Below are positions 8,263 to 17,623 of a DNA stretch of 64,000 nt, piece by piece (the stretch's first letter is position 1; each line of letters begins with the position of its first letter). Source of the DNA: Micrococcales bacterium (lineage in GTDB: Bacteria > Actinomycetota > Actinomycetes > S36-B12 > UBA10799); the NCBI GenBank assembly GCA_016703125.1, contig JADJCR010000003.1, positions 62,001 to 126,000 on the forward strand, written 5' to 3'. The notes under the pieces are model-generated. The model searched no databases, was not told where the DNA came from, and saw only the letters and a list, made by a program, of their open reading frames with translations. Both the position numbers and the translations under genes were made by a program.

Positions 8263-10236
8263 AAGGTCAATCCGTCCGGATGGATGCTGTCCTCGGTGTC
8301 GAGCGGTCCGGCTGACAGCCACACGCCGATCTGGTCGGCCGGTATGGGCCGCGACCACAGGAATCCCTGCGCGATCCGGCCGCCGAGTGATTGCAGGACG
8401 TGCAGTTGCTGCTCGTTCTCGACGCCCTCGGCGATCACGTCGAGTTGCAGCGCCGAGGCCAGGCTTGAGGATCGCGTCGGCGATGGGCCGGTCGGAATGG
8501 TCGTCGGCACCGCCCAGGCCGTCGACGAATGATCGGTCGATCTTCAGGGTCGCCACCGGCAGGCGCTTCAGGTAGGACAGCGAGGAGTACCCCGTGCCGA
8601 AGTCGTCGACCGCGAGGTTCAGACCCAGCGCTCGCAGGGCGTCGAGCGTTGTCAGCACTGGGTCCAGGTCGCCCATGAGTGCCGACTCGGTGATCTCCAG
8701 GTGCACGGCACTGGGCGGCACGCCTGCCTGCAGCATGGAATGGGCGACGTGTTCGACCAGGAGCGGGTCGAGCAGTTGTCGTGACGAGAGGTTCACCGCG
8801 ACCCAGAGGTCGCGGGCCTGTGGTATCTCCGCGCGCCAGCGGCACAGGTCCGCAAGTGCCGCCTCGAGGACCCAGTCCCCGATGGCCAGGATCAACCCGG
8901 TCTCCTCAGCGGCCGGGATGAACGCATTCGGCGTCACCACGCCACGCTGTGGGTCGTCCCAACGGATCAGGGCTTCCAGGCCGACGGTCAGACCGGTGGC
9001 GGTGTCGACGATCGGCTGGTAGAGAAGGCGGAACTCGTCGTTCTCCAGCGCCCGGTGCAGACCCATCGAGTCCTGCAGGCGCACCTCGGCCTGCTGGTGT
9101 ATCGCATCGTGGAAGAGGACGACTTGATTGCGTCCGCGTTCCTTTGCCCGGTACATCGCCGCATCCGCGTCCCTGAGCAGGGTGTGGGGGTCAGCGTCCG
9201 GGCCAGCCATGGCCACCCCGATGCTGGCACTCACGCTGGCCTGGGTGTGATGGGTGGAGAAGGGCTCGCGCAGGGCGTCCGCGAAGCGTGCGGCGAGCGA
9301 TCCGACCTCCGCCGCGGTGACGTCGTCACAGACGATGACGAATTCGTCGCCGCCGAATCGAGCCAGGGTGTCGCCTGCCCGCACGGCCCGCTGCAGGCGT
9401 GCGGCAACATCGATGAGCAGCGCGTCACCGGCGTGGTGGCCCAGGCTGTCATTCACGACCTTGAACAGGTCGAGATCCAGGAACATCACGGTGACCGCCC
9501 CGCCGCTGCGACGCGACCGTGCCAGCGCCTGCTCGATCCGGTCGGTCAGCAGCAGTCGGTTCGGCAGGCCGGTCAGTGGATCGTGCAGCGCCTGATGCTC
9601 CTGCTGGCGTGACATCTCCGCGGCCTTCTGGACCGCCAGCAGAGGCAGCAGGATGAGTGGCAGCAACGTCCATGACATGGGATAGGCGACCGCGACGATG
9701 GCGATGAGCGGGGACAGCGCCAGCACGGCCATCGTGGACACCGTGTAGAACCAGAACTCGTCGGAGAAGTCCTCCCACCAGGTGGTGCCCTCGTCGGCCA
9801 GTCCGGCCACGAGGGCGAGGTTGACCACGTGGTACACCGCCCACGAGCCGAGGATCCAGCCCAGATCGAGGGCCACGAACTGCGCCTGCGGGGCACTCGC
9901 GGAGGGGGTGATCCCGGCGACGACCAGCACGAGCCATGCCGCCGTGAGGCTGACGATGTACTGACCGACGTTGAAGAGGATCTTCCAGAGGGGCTTGCGC
10001 TGCAGGATCTCGGACAGCAGGATCGACCCGGCAAAGAGCAGGACTGCGGGGTAGAGGCCCCACAGGTACATGGTCGCGAAGACGAAGGCCAGCGTGATCG
10101 ACACCGGGTTGCCGGCCAGCCGGGTCATCACGATGGGACGCAACTCGCTCAGCACGATGATCACGACGATCATGAGCAGGGGCTCGCCGACCGTGCGCAG
10201 GTCCGCGGGCCGGGCATGGGCCAGGGACAGCGCCAC
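8259..10236 (-). CDS. Membrane GGDEF-EAL cyclic-di-GMP protein (frameshifted)
   Basis: A putative bifunctional cyclic-di-GMP synthase/phosphodiesterase. The N-terminal third has about six hydrophobic helices. A GGDEF domain with intact RFGGDEFVIV follows, then an EAL domain with EALIRW, DDFGTGYSSL and LKIDRSFV. The last 65 or so residues lie in another frame: after AILK the sequence resumes as LASALQLDVIAEGVENEQQL, so one base is extra near 8462. The N-terminus may also be displaced. The annotated GTG 10236 begins inside a helix, while an ATG at 10318 opens a frame (MSAVRPSLVRPGRFALTWQL) that joins it after a one-base change near 10245. Both catalytic motifs are intact, so the gene may be functional if these are sequencing errors. 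Confidence 0.85.
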
Positions 10237-10512
10237 GATGGCCCAGCCGAGCCGTGCACAACTGCCAGGTCAGCGCGAACCGGCCCGGTCGCACCAGCGA
10301 GGGTCGCACCGCCGACATCCCCCACCTCCCTCACTACCGCGGAAGATACCGTGATCCGCGGTGTGGAGGCGTGCGGACCGGCGAATGGCCGCAGCGCGCA
10401 GTCCGCCCGAACGGGCCGATCAGCAGGAACCCTCCGCGCGCCGCCGCAGACCACGCCAGCCACGGCCCTAGGGTGATGCGGGGAACTTCCCCGATCCATG
10501 GAGGGAGACAAC

Positions 10513-10899
10513 ATGAGCAAGACCCGCACGGTGCTGGCGCTGGGTACATCTGTGGCGCTCGCGGGGGGTGCCCTGTTCATGGGCGCCGGCGTTGCCACCG
10601 CGGCCAGCGACCCTGGTTTCACCAAGATCAAGGCGCCGAAGACGGTCACGGCGGGCCAGACGTTCCTCGTGAAGTGCCAGCTGGACACCTCCCAGAACAA
10701 CTGGACCGGCGCCGACGCCGAACTGCTCGAGAAGGGCGCTCTGGTCAACGCCCACCGCACAGTGTCGTCCAACGGCGACTGCAGCATGCACGTGGTCCTC
10801 ACCGCCACCGGCAACCGCAAGATCCGGGTGGTCGTAGAGCAGAACCTCGGTGCGATCCAGACCAAGTGGCTGAAGGTCAAGGTCAACCCGGCCTCCTGA
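10513..10899 (+). CDS. Small secreted protein of unknown function
   Basis: A 128-residue protein with a clear signal peptide: positive start (MSKTRT), a hydrophobic core to about residue 25, and cleavage after ATAAS or nearby. The mature part is about 100 residues and beta-rich, with two cysteines and a VTAGQTF turn that suggests an immunoglobulin-like fold; this is inference. The ATG at 10513 follows GGAGGGAG at a normal distance. A perfect 11-bp stem hairpin just downstream (10905-10939) makes it likely to be a single-gene transcript. Confidence 0.6.
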   Translation: MSKTRTVLALGTSVALAGGALFMGAGVATAASDPGFTKIKAPKTVTAGQTFLVKCQLDTSQNNWTGADAELLEKGALVNAHRTVSSNGDCSMHVVLTATGNRKIRVVVEQNLGAIQTKWLKVKVNPAS

Positions 10900-10904
10900 C
10901 CACC

Positions 10905-10939
10905 CGCAGCCCCGGAGCCACGCCGGCACCGGGGCTGCG
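10905..10939 (+). terminator. Hairpin terminator after the small secreted protein gene
   Basis: An 11-bp perfect GC-rich stem (CGCAGCCCCGG with CCGGGGCTGCG) encloses a 13-base loop, starting six bases after the stop codon. There is no U-run, as is common for actinobacterial terminators. Confidence 0.6.
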
Positions 10940-10982
10940 GCGTGTGCGGTGGGACAATGGGGATGGCTGTAGGGGAGGTGTC

Positions 10983-11423
10983 ATGGAACCGGTACGCAGT
11001 GCGGGTGCCTATCGCACGAACATGACAGCAATGGGGGTCCGTCCAGGTGCTCTGACGTTGGCCGACGGCAGGTTGTCGTTCCTGGCCGACGACGGTCAGA
11101 CCCTCTTCGACGCGCCGGTCGAGGAGTTCCACTCGGTCGCGCTGGCGGAGATGAACGAGACCCTGGAGATCTGGCAGGGCGCAACCCGGCACCGGATCTC
11201 GCTGGCCGTGGGAGGTCCGTTGCTCGGGAACATGGTCGGTGAGTTCGAGTCCGATACGCTCGCCAAGCGCTGGCGCGACCTCCTCGCGCCGCTCGTGGGT
11301 GCGGTGCCGCCCGGCGTGACGGTCAAGAAGCCGATGAGCAAGGGCGTGCAGTTGACCCTGGCCCTGCTGTTCAGTCTGGTCGTCGTGATCGCCGTTCTCG
11401 TCGCCGTGTTCATGCTGAGTTGA
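10983..11423 (+). CDS. Small C-terminally anchored membrane protein
   Basis: I do not recognise a named family. The 146-residue product has a soluble N-terminal domain of about 110 residues and one hydrophobic helix at residues 122-144 at the very end, so it is probably a tail-anchored or single-pass protein. The soluble part, with alternating strands and a final helix (ESDTLAKRWRDLLAPL), is reminiscent of PH/GRAM-like domains; that is a guess. The ATG at 10983 has AGGGGAGG upstream. It is followed closely by the carboxylase gene at 11460. Confidence 0.55.
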   Translation: MEPVRSAGAYRTNMTAMGVRPGALTLADGRLSFLADDGQTLFDAPVEEFHSVALAEMNETLEIWQGATRHRISLAVGGPLLGNMVGEFESDTLAKRWRDLLAPLVGAVPPGVTVKKPMSKGVQLTLALLFSLVVVIAVLVAVFMLS

Positions 11424-11459
11424 CCCCCGCGAGGTGCGGTCGGCGGTAGGTTCAGGCTC

Positions 11460-12980
11460 GTGACGGATCCCCTTGATGAACTGCGCCGCCGCCGGGCGCT
11501 CGGCGAGGACGCCGCCCGGCCCGACAAGGTCGCGGCCCGGCATGACCGCGGGGGCCGCACCGCTCGCGAGAACATCACCCACCTGCTCGATGCCGGTTCG
11601 TTCGTGGAGTACGGCCGACTGGCCACCGCGGCGCAGGAACAGGTGATGGCGGTGGAGGAGTTGATGGCACGCAGCCCTGCGGACGGACTGGTCGCCGGAC
11701 TCGGATCGGTGGCGGGACGATCGTGCGCGGTGCTGTCGTACGACTACCTGGTCATGGCCGGCACGCAGGGCATCCGTGGCCACCACAAGTCCGATCGCCT
11801 GCTGGGGCTGATCGAGGATCTGGCGCTGCCGACGGTGTTCTTCGCCGAGGGCGGCGGCGGCCGGCCCACGGACACCGACTACCCGGTGGTCTCGGCGCTG
11901 GATGTACGGACCTTCGCACTGTGGGCCAGGCTGTCGGGGGTGGTGCCCCGGATCGCGGTGGTGGCCGGGCGGTGTTTCGCCGGCAACGCGATCATTGCCG
12001 GGTCATCGGACCTGATCGTCGCCACCCGCACGTCCACCATGGGTGTGGCCGGGCCGGCGATGATAGCCGGTGCCGGGCTCGGCGATTATCGCGCCGAGCA
12101 GATCGGTCCGGCTGAGACGATGGCCGCCAACGGCGTCATCGATGTGCTCGTCGACGACGAGCAGCAGGCGGTGGCGGTCACCCGAGCACTGCTGTCGATG
12201 TTCGCCGGGGACGGCCCGGTGGCAGGGGCAGCCGATCAGAGAGTGCTGCGTGAGGCGCTGCCGGAGCGGGAACGACAGGCGTATGACGTGCGACCGATCA
12301 TCAGCACGCTGGCGGACACGGATTCGGTGATCTTCCTTCGTGAGGCCTTCGCGCCGGAACTGGTCACCGCGTTCGCCCGGATCGGTGGGCGCCCGGTCGG
12401 GGTGATCGCCAACCAGACACTGCACATGGCCGGCGCGCTGACCGCGGATGCCGGGGACAAGGCCGCGCGGTTCGTGCAGTTGTGCGACGCGTTCGGCATC
12501 GCCCTGGTGTCGCTGGTCGACACACCGGGGATCATGGCGGGTCCCGACGCCGAGCGGACCGCGATCGTGCGCCACGCCTCGCGCCTGCTGGTCGCCACCG
12601 CGCGGTTGAGCGTCCCCCTCATCGGCATCGTCCTGCGGCGCGGGTACGGGCTGGGTGCCCAGGCCATGCTCGGCGGCAGCACGAAGGAGCCGCTGATGAC
12701 GCTGGCGTGGCCTGCCGGGCACATGGGCCCGATGGGCCTCGAAGGTGCCGTCAGGCTGGCGATGGGTAAACAACTGGACATGATCGAGGACCCGGTGCAG
12801 CGCCAGGAGCGGACGCGGGAGGCGACGCAGGCCTACCGCGAGCACGTCACCGTGTTCAACGCGGCCCGGCTGTTCGAGATCGATGATGTGATCGACCCTG
12901 CCCAGACCCGGGACGTGATCGTGCGACTGCTGGCCGCGGCCCCGTCCACGCCGAGTGGTCGCGTCGTCGACACCTGGTGA
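11460..12980 (+). CDS. Acyl-CoA carboxylase beta (carboxyltransferase) subunit
   Basis: A 506-residue carboxyltransferase of the propionyl-/acetyl-CoA carboxylase beta family, which moves carboxyl from biotin to an acyl-CoA. Two crotonase-like halves are visible. The N-terminal half has the acyl-CoA pocket segment with FAEGGGGRP and an oxyanion-type CFAGNA. The C-terminal half has GVIANQ, LVDTPGIMAG and RRGYGLGAQAM. No biotin carboxylase or carrier gene lies nearby, so the alpha subunit must be encoded elsewhere. Substrate (acetyl, propionyl or longer) cannot be assigned. The start is GTG 11460. Confidence 0.88.
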   Translation: MTDPLDELRRRRALGEDAARPDKVAARHDRGGRTARENITHLLDAGSFVEYGRLATAAQEQVMAVEELMARSPADGLVAGLGSVAGRSCAVLSYDYLVMAGTQGIRGHHKSDRLLGLIEDLALPTVFFAEGGGGRPTDTDYPVVSALDVRTFALWARLSGVVPRIAVVAGRCFAGNAIIAGSSDLIVATRTSTMGVAGPAMIAGAGLGDYRAEQIGPAETMAANGVIDVLVDDEQQAVAVTRALLSMFAGDGPVAGAADQRVLREALPERERQAYDVRPIISTLADTDSVIFLREAFAPELVTAFARIGGRPVGVIANQTLHMAGALTADAGDKAARFVQLCDAFGIALVSLVDTPGIMAGPDAERTAIVRHASRLLVATARLSVPLIGIVLRRGYGLGAQAMLGGSTKEPLMTLAWPAGHMGPMGLEGAVRLAMGKQLDMIEDPVQRQERTREATQAYREHVTVFNAARLFEIDDVIDPAQTRDVIVRLLAAAPSTPSGRVVDTW

Positions 12981-13028
12981 ACGCGCTCAGCGATTGCCCC
13001 GCCGGTGATCCGGTGCTTGTGTGGGGAT

Positions 13029-13621
13029 GTGACGGTGCTGCCGATGTTCCCTCTCGGCTCGGTGCTGCTTCCGCACATGCCGCTCGGACTGCGGTTGTTC
13101 GAGCCGCGGTACTTGCAGATGCTCGGTGAGTTGCTCGAGGAGCGCGAGCCGCAGTTCGGCGTCGTCCTCATCGAGCGTGGCCACGAGGTGGTGGCGGGGA
13201 ACAGCGGTTCGCCGTGGGCACAGTGGCCCGGATCATCGAGGTGGAGGCGCGACAGGACTTCATGGCCGTCGTCGCCCGCGGCACCACCCGCTTCGATGTC
13301 GCCGAGTGGTTGCCGGATCGGCCCTACCCCCGGGCCCGGATCCGCGAGATCGACGATTTCGCCTGGGACCCGGCGCTGGCCGGGCGGTGCGACGAGGTGG
13401 AGTCCCAGGTGCGGGCGGCGCTGACTCTGGCCGGTGCCGGAGCGGACATCGAACTGGCTGAGGAGCCGCTCCCACGGGCGTGGCAGATGGCGGGTCTGAC
13501 GCCGGTGGGCCCGCTGGACCAGCAGCGACTGCTGGGCAGTTCGAGTCTGGCCGACCTGCTGGATACCACCGCACGCTTGACCGAGGAGGCGGTGGCCACC
13601 CTGCGGTACCTGGAGCCGTAG
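13029..13621 (+). CDS. Lon N-terminal (LAN/substrate-binding) domain protein, frameshifted
   Basis: The first frame, from GTG 13029, reads VLPMFPLGSVLLPHMPLGLR and continues through YLQMLGELL to HEVVAGN. The second frame picks up at about 13200 with RFAVGTVARIIEVE and runs to the stop at 13621. Together they make a protein of about 197 residues of the peptidase S16 N-terminal-domain family, which lacks the ATPase and protease parts of Lon. One base appears to be missing near 13200. The function of these stand-alone domains is unknown; they may bind unfolded substrates. The gene follows the carboxylase by about 50 bases on the same strand. Confidence 0.75.
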
Positions 13622-13637
13622 GTCCGCGCAGATTGCG

Positions 13638-14063
13638 TCAGGCGGGGCCCACGGTCAGGGAGATCGGCACAGCCCGCAGCGCCTGGCTCACCGGACAGTT
13701 GACCTTCGCATCCTCGGCGGCCGCTGCGAATCCCTCCGCGTCCAGACCGGGCACGTCGCCGACGACGTTGAGGCGGATGCCGGTGATCCCGGTCCCCGGC
13801 TGGAAGTCCACTTCGGCGGTGGTCTTCAACCTAGTGGCGGGAGTGCCGGCCTTCGCCAGGCCGTTGGACAGAGCCATCGAGAAGCAGGCGGAGTGCGCGG
13901 CGGCGATCAGTTCTTCGGGGCTGGTCTTTCCTGCGGGCTCCTCTGCGCGAGCGGGCCAGGAGACCGGGTAGGTGCCGATCCCGGACGACGACAGGGTGAC
14001 CTCTCCTTCGCCCTCGAACAGGGTGCCGTTCCACGTGGTGGTCGCGGTGCGTGTGGTTGCCAT
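13638..14063 (-). CDS. OsmC family peroxiredoxin
   Basis: A 141-residue thiol peroxidase of the OsmC type, which reduces organic hydroperoxides. The two conserved redox cysteines are present: C60 in the HSACFSMAL helix and C123 in NCPVSQAL. The Glu pair EEL just before the first cysteine helix is also typical. The start is ATG 14063. The gene is divergent from a TetR regulator, with 71 bp between starts and a TetR-type palindrome at 14124-14148; control of osmC by that regulator is possible but not shown. Confidence 0.92.
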   Translation of the reverse strand: MATTRTATTTWNGTLFEGEGEVTLSSSGIGTYPVSWPARAEEPAGKTSPEELIAAAHSACFSMALSNGLAKAGTPATRLKTTAEVDFQPGTGITGIRLNVVGDVPGLDAEGFAAAAEDAKVNCPVSQALRAVPISLTVGPA

Positions 14064-14123
14064 GCCTTCATGACTATCGCGGATCCGGCGTGCTGTCGAC
14101 AGGGGGGTTGTCTGCAGACCATA

Positions 14124-14148
14124 TTCATGTCACTATGACTGACATGAA
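14124..14148. promoter_or_regulatory. Palindromic operator over the TetR start codon
   Basis: A perfect 9-7-9 inverted repeat (TTCATGTCA, seven bases, TGACATGAA) spans the ATG at 14135. Size and symmetry fit a TetR-family operator, so the regulator probably represses itself. If transcription starts at or near the ATG, as the absence of a clear ribosome binding site suggests, the bound protein would cover the start point. Confidence 0.65.
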
Positions 14149-14743
14149 ATCAGCGGCCCCCAGGACCTACCGCATGCAGGCGCGGGCTGAGTCCTCCGAG
14201 CTCACGGCGCAGCGCATCCTGCGCGCCACCGTGGACATGTTCTGGGAGCGCCCCGGCGCTGACATGTCCCTGGACGACGTGGCCGGACGCGCCGGGGTCG
14301 CTACGCGCACAGTGATTCGCCGTTTCGGGTCCAAGGAGCAGTTGGTGGCTGCCGCGGCACAGTGGTCGGCCGACCAGGTGACCGCACAGCGGGCACAGGC
14401 GCCGGTGGGCGACATCCCGGGCAGTATCGACGTGCTGCTGGATCACTACGAGGAGTATGGCGACCGGGTCCTGCGGCTGCTGGCCGCCGAGGTCGAAGCC
14501 CCGGCGCTGGCGGCGGTCGCCGATCGGGGGCGGCAGGTGCATGTCCAGTGGTGCCGGGAGGTCTTCGCCCCGTACCTCGTGCGCGGCTCGGCCGCCACGC
14601 GACGACGCCGGCTCGCGCAGTTCGTCACGATCTGCGATGTCTACTCGTGGAAGCTGCTGCGCCGTGACTCCCGTCTGACCCGCTCGCAGACCCGGATGGC
14701 CCTGGTCGAAATGCTCATCCCTCTCACATTGGAGTCGTCATGA
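14135..14743 (+). CDS. TetR family transcriptional regulator
   Basis: A 202-residue regulator. The N-terminal helix-turn-helix runs over residues 20-65, with MSLDDVAGRAGVATRTVIRRF as the conserved DNA-binding part. The C-terminal domain is an all-helical ligand and dimer domain of unknown specificity. I chose ATG 14135 because the open frame upstream is not protein-like; ATG 14144 is the alternative. The stop overlaps the start of the glycosyltransferase gene by four bases, so the two are coupled and the regulator probably controls its neighbour. Confidence 0.88.
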   Translation: MTDMKSAAPRTYRMQARAESSELTAQRILRATVDMFWERPGADMSLDDVAGRAGVATRTVIRRFGSKEQLVAAAAQWSADQVTAQRAQAPVGDIPGSIDVLLDHYEEYGDRVLRLLAAEVEAPALAAVADRGRQVHVQWCREVFAPYLVRGSAATRRRRLAQFVTICDVYSWKLLRRDSRLTRSQTRMALVEMLIPLTLESS

Positions 14744-15978
14744 CCCGGATACTCGCCTACACCTCGCCTGCCCGGGGGCACCTCTACCCAGCGACCGCCA
14801 TCCTGCTGGAACTGCGCGACCGCGGCCACGACGTCGTGGTCCGCACGCTGGCATCCGAGGTGTCGATGCTGCGTGGTCTCGGACTGCGCGCGGATGCGGT
14901 CGACGGGCGGGTCGAGGCCGTGCTGCAGCAGGACTGGCGCAAGCGTGGCGCACAGCAGGCGCTCAAGGCCAACGTGGCCACCTTCGTCGAGCGCGCGCAG
15001 TTCGACGGTCCTGACCTGGAGGACGCGATCGCGCGAGAGCGCCCTGACGTGGTGATCGTGGACATCAACACCTGGGGTGCCCTCGCGGCGGCGCAGAAGT
15101 GGGGTGGTCCTTGGGCGGCATTCTGCCCGTACCCCATGCCCCTGCCGTCGGCAGACGTGCCACCTTTCGGGCCCGGTCTGCGGCCCGGTCGGTCTGCGGG
15201 AGCGCGGATGCGTGACGCCGTGCTGCGTCCGTTGATCACCGGGACCCTGGAGCGCGGGATGCTGCCCGGGCTGAACGACGGCCGGGCTCGGATGGGTCTG
15301 CCGCCACTCGCGCACCTCACCGGGCAGTTCCTGGCGCCGCCGCTGATGGTGTACCTCACGGCCGAACCGTTCGAGTACCACCGCAACGACTGGCCTGACA
15401 GCGTCGTCATGGTCGGGCCGTGTCCATGGGAGCCGCCTGCCGATGAGCCCGCGTGGCTCGACGGGATCACCGAGCCGCTCGTGGTGGTCACGACGTCCTC
15501 GGAGTTCCAGGACGACGGCCGCTTGGTCCATGTCGCGCTCGAGGCGCTGGCCGACCGGTCGCTGCAGGTTGTTGCCACCGTCCCGGCCGGCGACCCCGGA
15601 TCCTTCCCGGTGCCCGCCAACGCGAAGGTGGTCTCGTTCGCGGCGCACGGTCCGCTGTTCCAGAGAGCCAGTGTGGTGGTCACCCACGGCGGGATGGGTG
15701 CCACGCAGAAGGCCCTGGCGAACCAGGTGCCGGTGGTGGCGGTGCCGTTCGGTCGTGACCAGTTGGAGGTGGCCCGTCGGGTCGAGGTCGCCGGTGCGGG
15801 CGTCCGCCTGCCCAGCCGCCGTCTGTCACCGCCCCGCCTGCAGTCGGCGGTCCAGCAGGCGATGGGCATGCGCGAAGGGGCGCAGCGGGTGGCGGCCGGG
15901 TACCGGTCCGCGGGCGGTCCGCGTGCCGCGGCCGACGCGGTGGAAGCGCGACTGCTGGGTGTGTCAGCGCGAACGTAG
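14740..15978 (+). CDS. GT1 (MGT-type) glycosyltransferase
   Basis: A 412-residue GT-B fold glycosyltransferase resembling macrolide/UDP-glucuronosyl transferases. The N-terminal GHLYPATAIL motif belongs to the acceptor domain. The C-terminal HGGMGATQKALANQVPVVAVP followed by RDQ is the nucleotide-sugar binding motif. Such enzymes glycosylate small hydrophobic acceptors such as polyketides, flavonoids or antibiotics. The coupling with the preceding TetR gene suggests an inducible detoxification or tailoring enzyme; this is inference. The intergenic stretch after it (15979-16112) holds two copies of CGTTCTCCAAC, 19 bp apart, and nothing else recognisable. Confidence 0.85.
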   Translation: MTRILAYTSPARGHLYPATAILLELRDRGHDVVVRTLASEVSMLRGLGLRADAVDGRVEAVLQQDWRKRGAQQALKANVATFVERAQFDGPDLEDAIARERPDVVIVDINTWGALAAAQKWGGPWAAFCPYPMPLPSADVPPFGPGLRPGRSAGARMRDAVLRPLITGTLERGMLPGLNDGRARMGLPPLAHLTGQFLAPPLMVYLTAEPFEYHRNDWPDSVVMVGPCPWEPPADEPAWLDGITEPLVVVTTSSEFQDDGRLVHVALEALADRSLQVVATVPAGDPGSFPVPANAKVVSFAAHGPLFQRASVVVTHGGMGATQKALANQVPVVAVPFGRDQLEVARRVEVAGAGVRLPSRRLSPPRLQSAVQQAMGMREGAQRVAAGYRSAGGPRAAADAVEARLLGVSART

Positions 15979-16112
15979 CGTCCTGTGTCACGCGGGCCAG
16001 GTTGGAGTCCGTTCACGGCGCTGGAGGTGCCACGTGTGCGTTCTCCAACCTCGTGGTCGTTCTCCAACGTCGCGGTGCTCGCCCCCCTGGCCAGGCCCGG
16101 TGCGCGACGAAC

Positions 16113-16832
16113 CTAGGTTCCACCCCTGAGGCCCGAGCCCAGGGCAAAGTCGGCTGCGGCGCGGGCGTGGAGGTAGGCGGTCGGGAAGAACGCGACGGGG
16201 ACATCGCCGGGTCCGACGAGCAACTCGATCTCCGTGCAGCCGGCGATCACGCCCTGCGCTCCAGCCATTACGAGGCGCCGGATCGCCTCCACGTAGCGGG
16301 TTCGCGACTCCGCCACGACGACACCACGCACCAGCTCTGCGTAGATGATGTCGTGGATCATGCTCCGGTCCGGCTCGTCGGGGACGAGGACGTGCAGCCC
16401 GGCGGCGCGCAGGCGCTGGGAGATGAAGTCCTGCTCCATCGTGTAGCGGGTACCCAGCAGCGCGACCCGGTCGATGCCGGCGCGGGTCGCCGCACTCGCC
16501 GTGGCATCCGCGATGTGCAGCACGGGTACCGTGACCGCGGCCTGGATGTCGTCGAAGACCCGGTGCATGGTGTTCGTGCACAGCACGACACCTTCCGCGC
16601 CGGATCGCTGCAGGTCCTGCGCTGCGTCGCTGAGGACCGTGGCTGCGCCGGGCCAGTCGCCGGCCTCTTGCAGGGCCTCGATGTCCGCGAAGTTGAACGA
16701 GCGGATCACCAGATCGGCCGATGCCGTGCCGCCGAGTCTGTCGCGCACCGCTTCGTTGATCCATCGCTCGTACTGGATCGAGGATTCCCAGGACATCCCG
16801 CCGAGCAGGCCGAGCCTCTTCATGGCCGCCAA
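16113..16832 (-). CDS. Aspartate/glutamate racemase family protein
   Basis: A 239-residue cofactor-independent racemase of the aspartate/glutamate family (YgeA/RacX-like). The N-terminus LGLLGGMSWESS is typical. Two catalytic cysteines are in place, in LCTNTMH (N-terminal lobe) and AGCTEIEL (C-terminal lobe). Substrate range in this subfamily is broad and cannot be read from sequence; cell-wall D-amino acids are one possibility. ATG 16832 is used; ATG 16823 (MKRLGLLGG) is equally plausible. The gene diverges from the GNAT at 16847 with only 14 bp between starts. Confidence 0.88.
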   Translation of the reverse strand: MAAMKRLGLLGGMSWESSIQYERWINEAVRDRLGGTASADLVIRSFNFADIEALQEAGDWPGAATVLSDAAQDLQRSGAEGVVLCTNTMHRVFDDIQAAVTVPVLHIADATASAATRAGIDRVALLGTRYTMEQDFISQRLRAAGLHVLVPDEPDRSMIHDIIYAELVRGVVVAESRTRYVEAIRRLVMAGAQGVIAGCTEIELLVGPGDVPVAFFPTAYLHARAAADFALGSGLRGGT

Positions 16833-16846
16833 CTTAGGCTCGAGGC

Positions 16847-17623
16847 ATGCATGACGTCCCCCTGGGCTGGCGTACCGACATCGAGGTGTTGCGCCGCTCC
16901 GGGGCGCAGATCACCGAGTCGGCCGGTCATGTCGTTGTGCGGTCCCCGGACAACCCGGGCTACTACTGGGGCAACTTCGTCTACATCGGCGACCCGGCGC
17001 TCGCCGCCGACCCCGAGGGGTGTCTGGCACTGATGCGCCGGTCGGTCCCGGATGTCACGCACGTCGCGATCGGCCTTCCGGGGCCGCCGGCCGTCCCCGC
17101 GTGGCAGGCGCTCGGCATCACGGTGGAGTGTGACGAGGTGCTGGTCGCCGATCGGCCACCGGCAGGTCGGCCGCTGCCGGAGGGTTACCACGCCCGGGAA
17201 CTCCGTGACGCTGACGACTGGGAGCAGGCCGTCGGCAAGGAACTGGCCGAGGCGGGATCCCCGTCGGACCCGGCGTACGAGGAGTTCGTGCGCCGCCGTG
17301 TCGATTCCCGCCGCCGCATGGTGAGCAACGGCGACGCCGCGTTCATGGGGGTGTTCCTGGGCGACCGGCTCGTCGCGGACCTGGGGATCGTCCTGTGTGC
17401 CGGCCCCGCGCGGTACCAGAGCGTCGGCACCGACCCCGCGCATCGTGGGCGGGGGCTCGCCTCGCACCTTCTGCACATGGCGGGCGAGTGGGCCGAGGGT
17501 CGCGGGGCCACCCGGTGGGTGATCGTGGCGGACCGCGGCAGCGATGCCGCACGGCTCTACCGGCGCTGCGGCCTGCGCCCGGCCGGGCATTCGTGGCAGG
17601 TGTACCGGACGGGGGAGACGTGA
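16847..17623 (+). CDS. GNAT family N-acetyltransferase
   Basis: A 258-residue protein whose C-terminal half (about 110-255) is a GNAT domain. The acetyl-CoA pyrophosphate loop appears as DPAHRGRGLASHLL, followed by the strand and helix with ARLYRRCGLRPAGHSWQVY. The N-terminal half has a possible second, degenerate GNAT-like fold. The substrate is unknown. The stop overlaps the start of the Nudix gene by three bases, giving a coupled pair. Confidence 0.83.
   Translation: MHDVPLGWRTDIEVLRRSGAQITESAGHVVVRSPDNPGYYWGNFVYIGDPALAADPEGCLALMRRSVPDVTHVAIGLPGPPAVPAWQALGITVECDEVLVADRPPAGRPLPEGYHARELRDADDWEQAVGKELAEAGSPSDPAYEEFVRRRVDSRRRMVSNGDAAFMGVFLGDRLVADLGIVLCAGPARYQSVGTDPAHRGRGLASHLLHMAGEWAEGRGATRWVIVADRGSDAARLYRRCGLRPAGHSWQVYRTGET

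Noticed and set aside
7888..8532. 214-codon + frame running from inside ssrA through the terminator
   Set aside because: It crosses the tmRNA, its terminator and the antisense of the GGDEF-EAL gene; only the short GGDEF-like stretch inside it has support.
14641..15687. Long antisense frame (348 codons) opposite the TetR and GT1 genes
   Set aside because: Composition is His/Arg/Gly-rich without motifs, and both + strand genes are well supported.
15999..16068. Short repeats (CTCCAAC copies and AGGTTGGAG) after the GT1 gene
   Set aside because: Two imperfect copies and a 9-bp complement with a 35-base loop; too weak for a named regulatory element or array.
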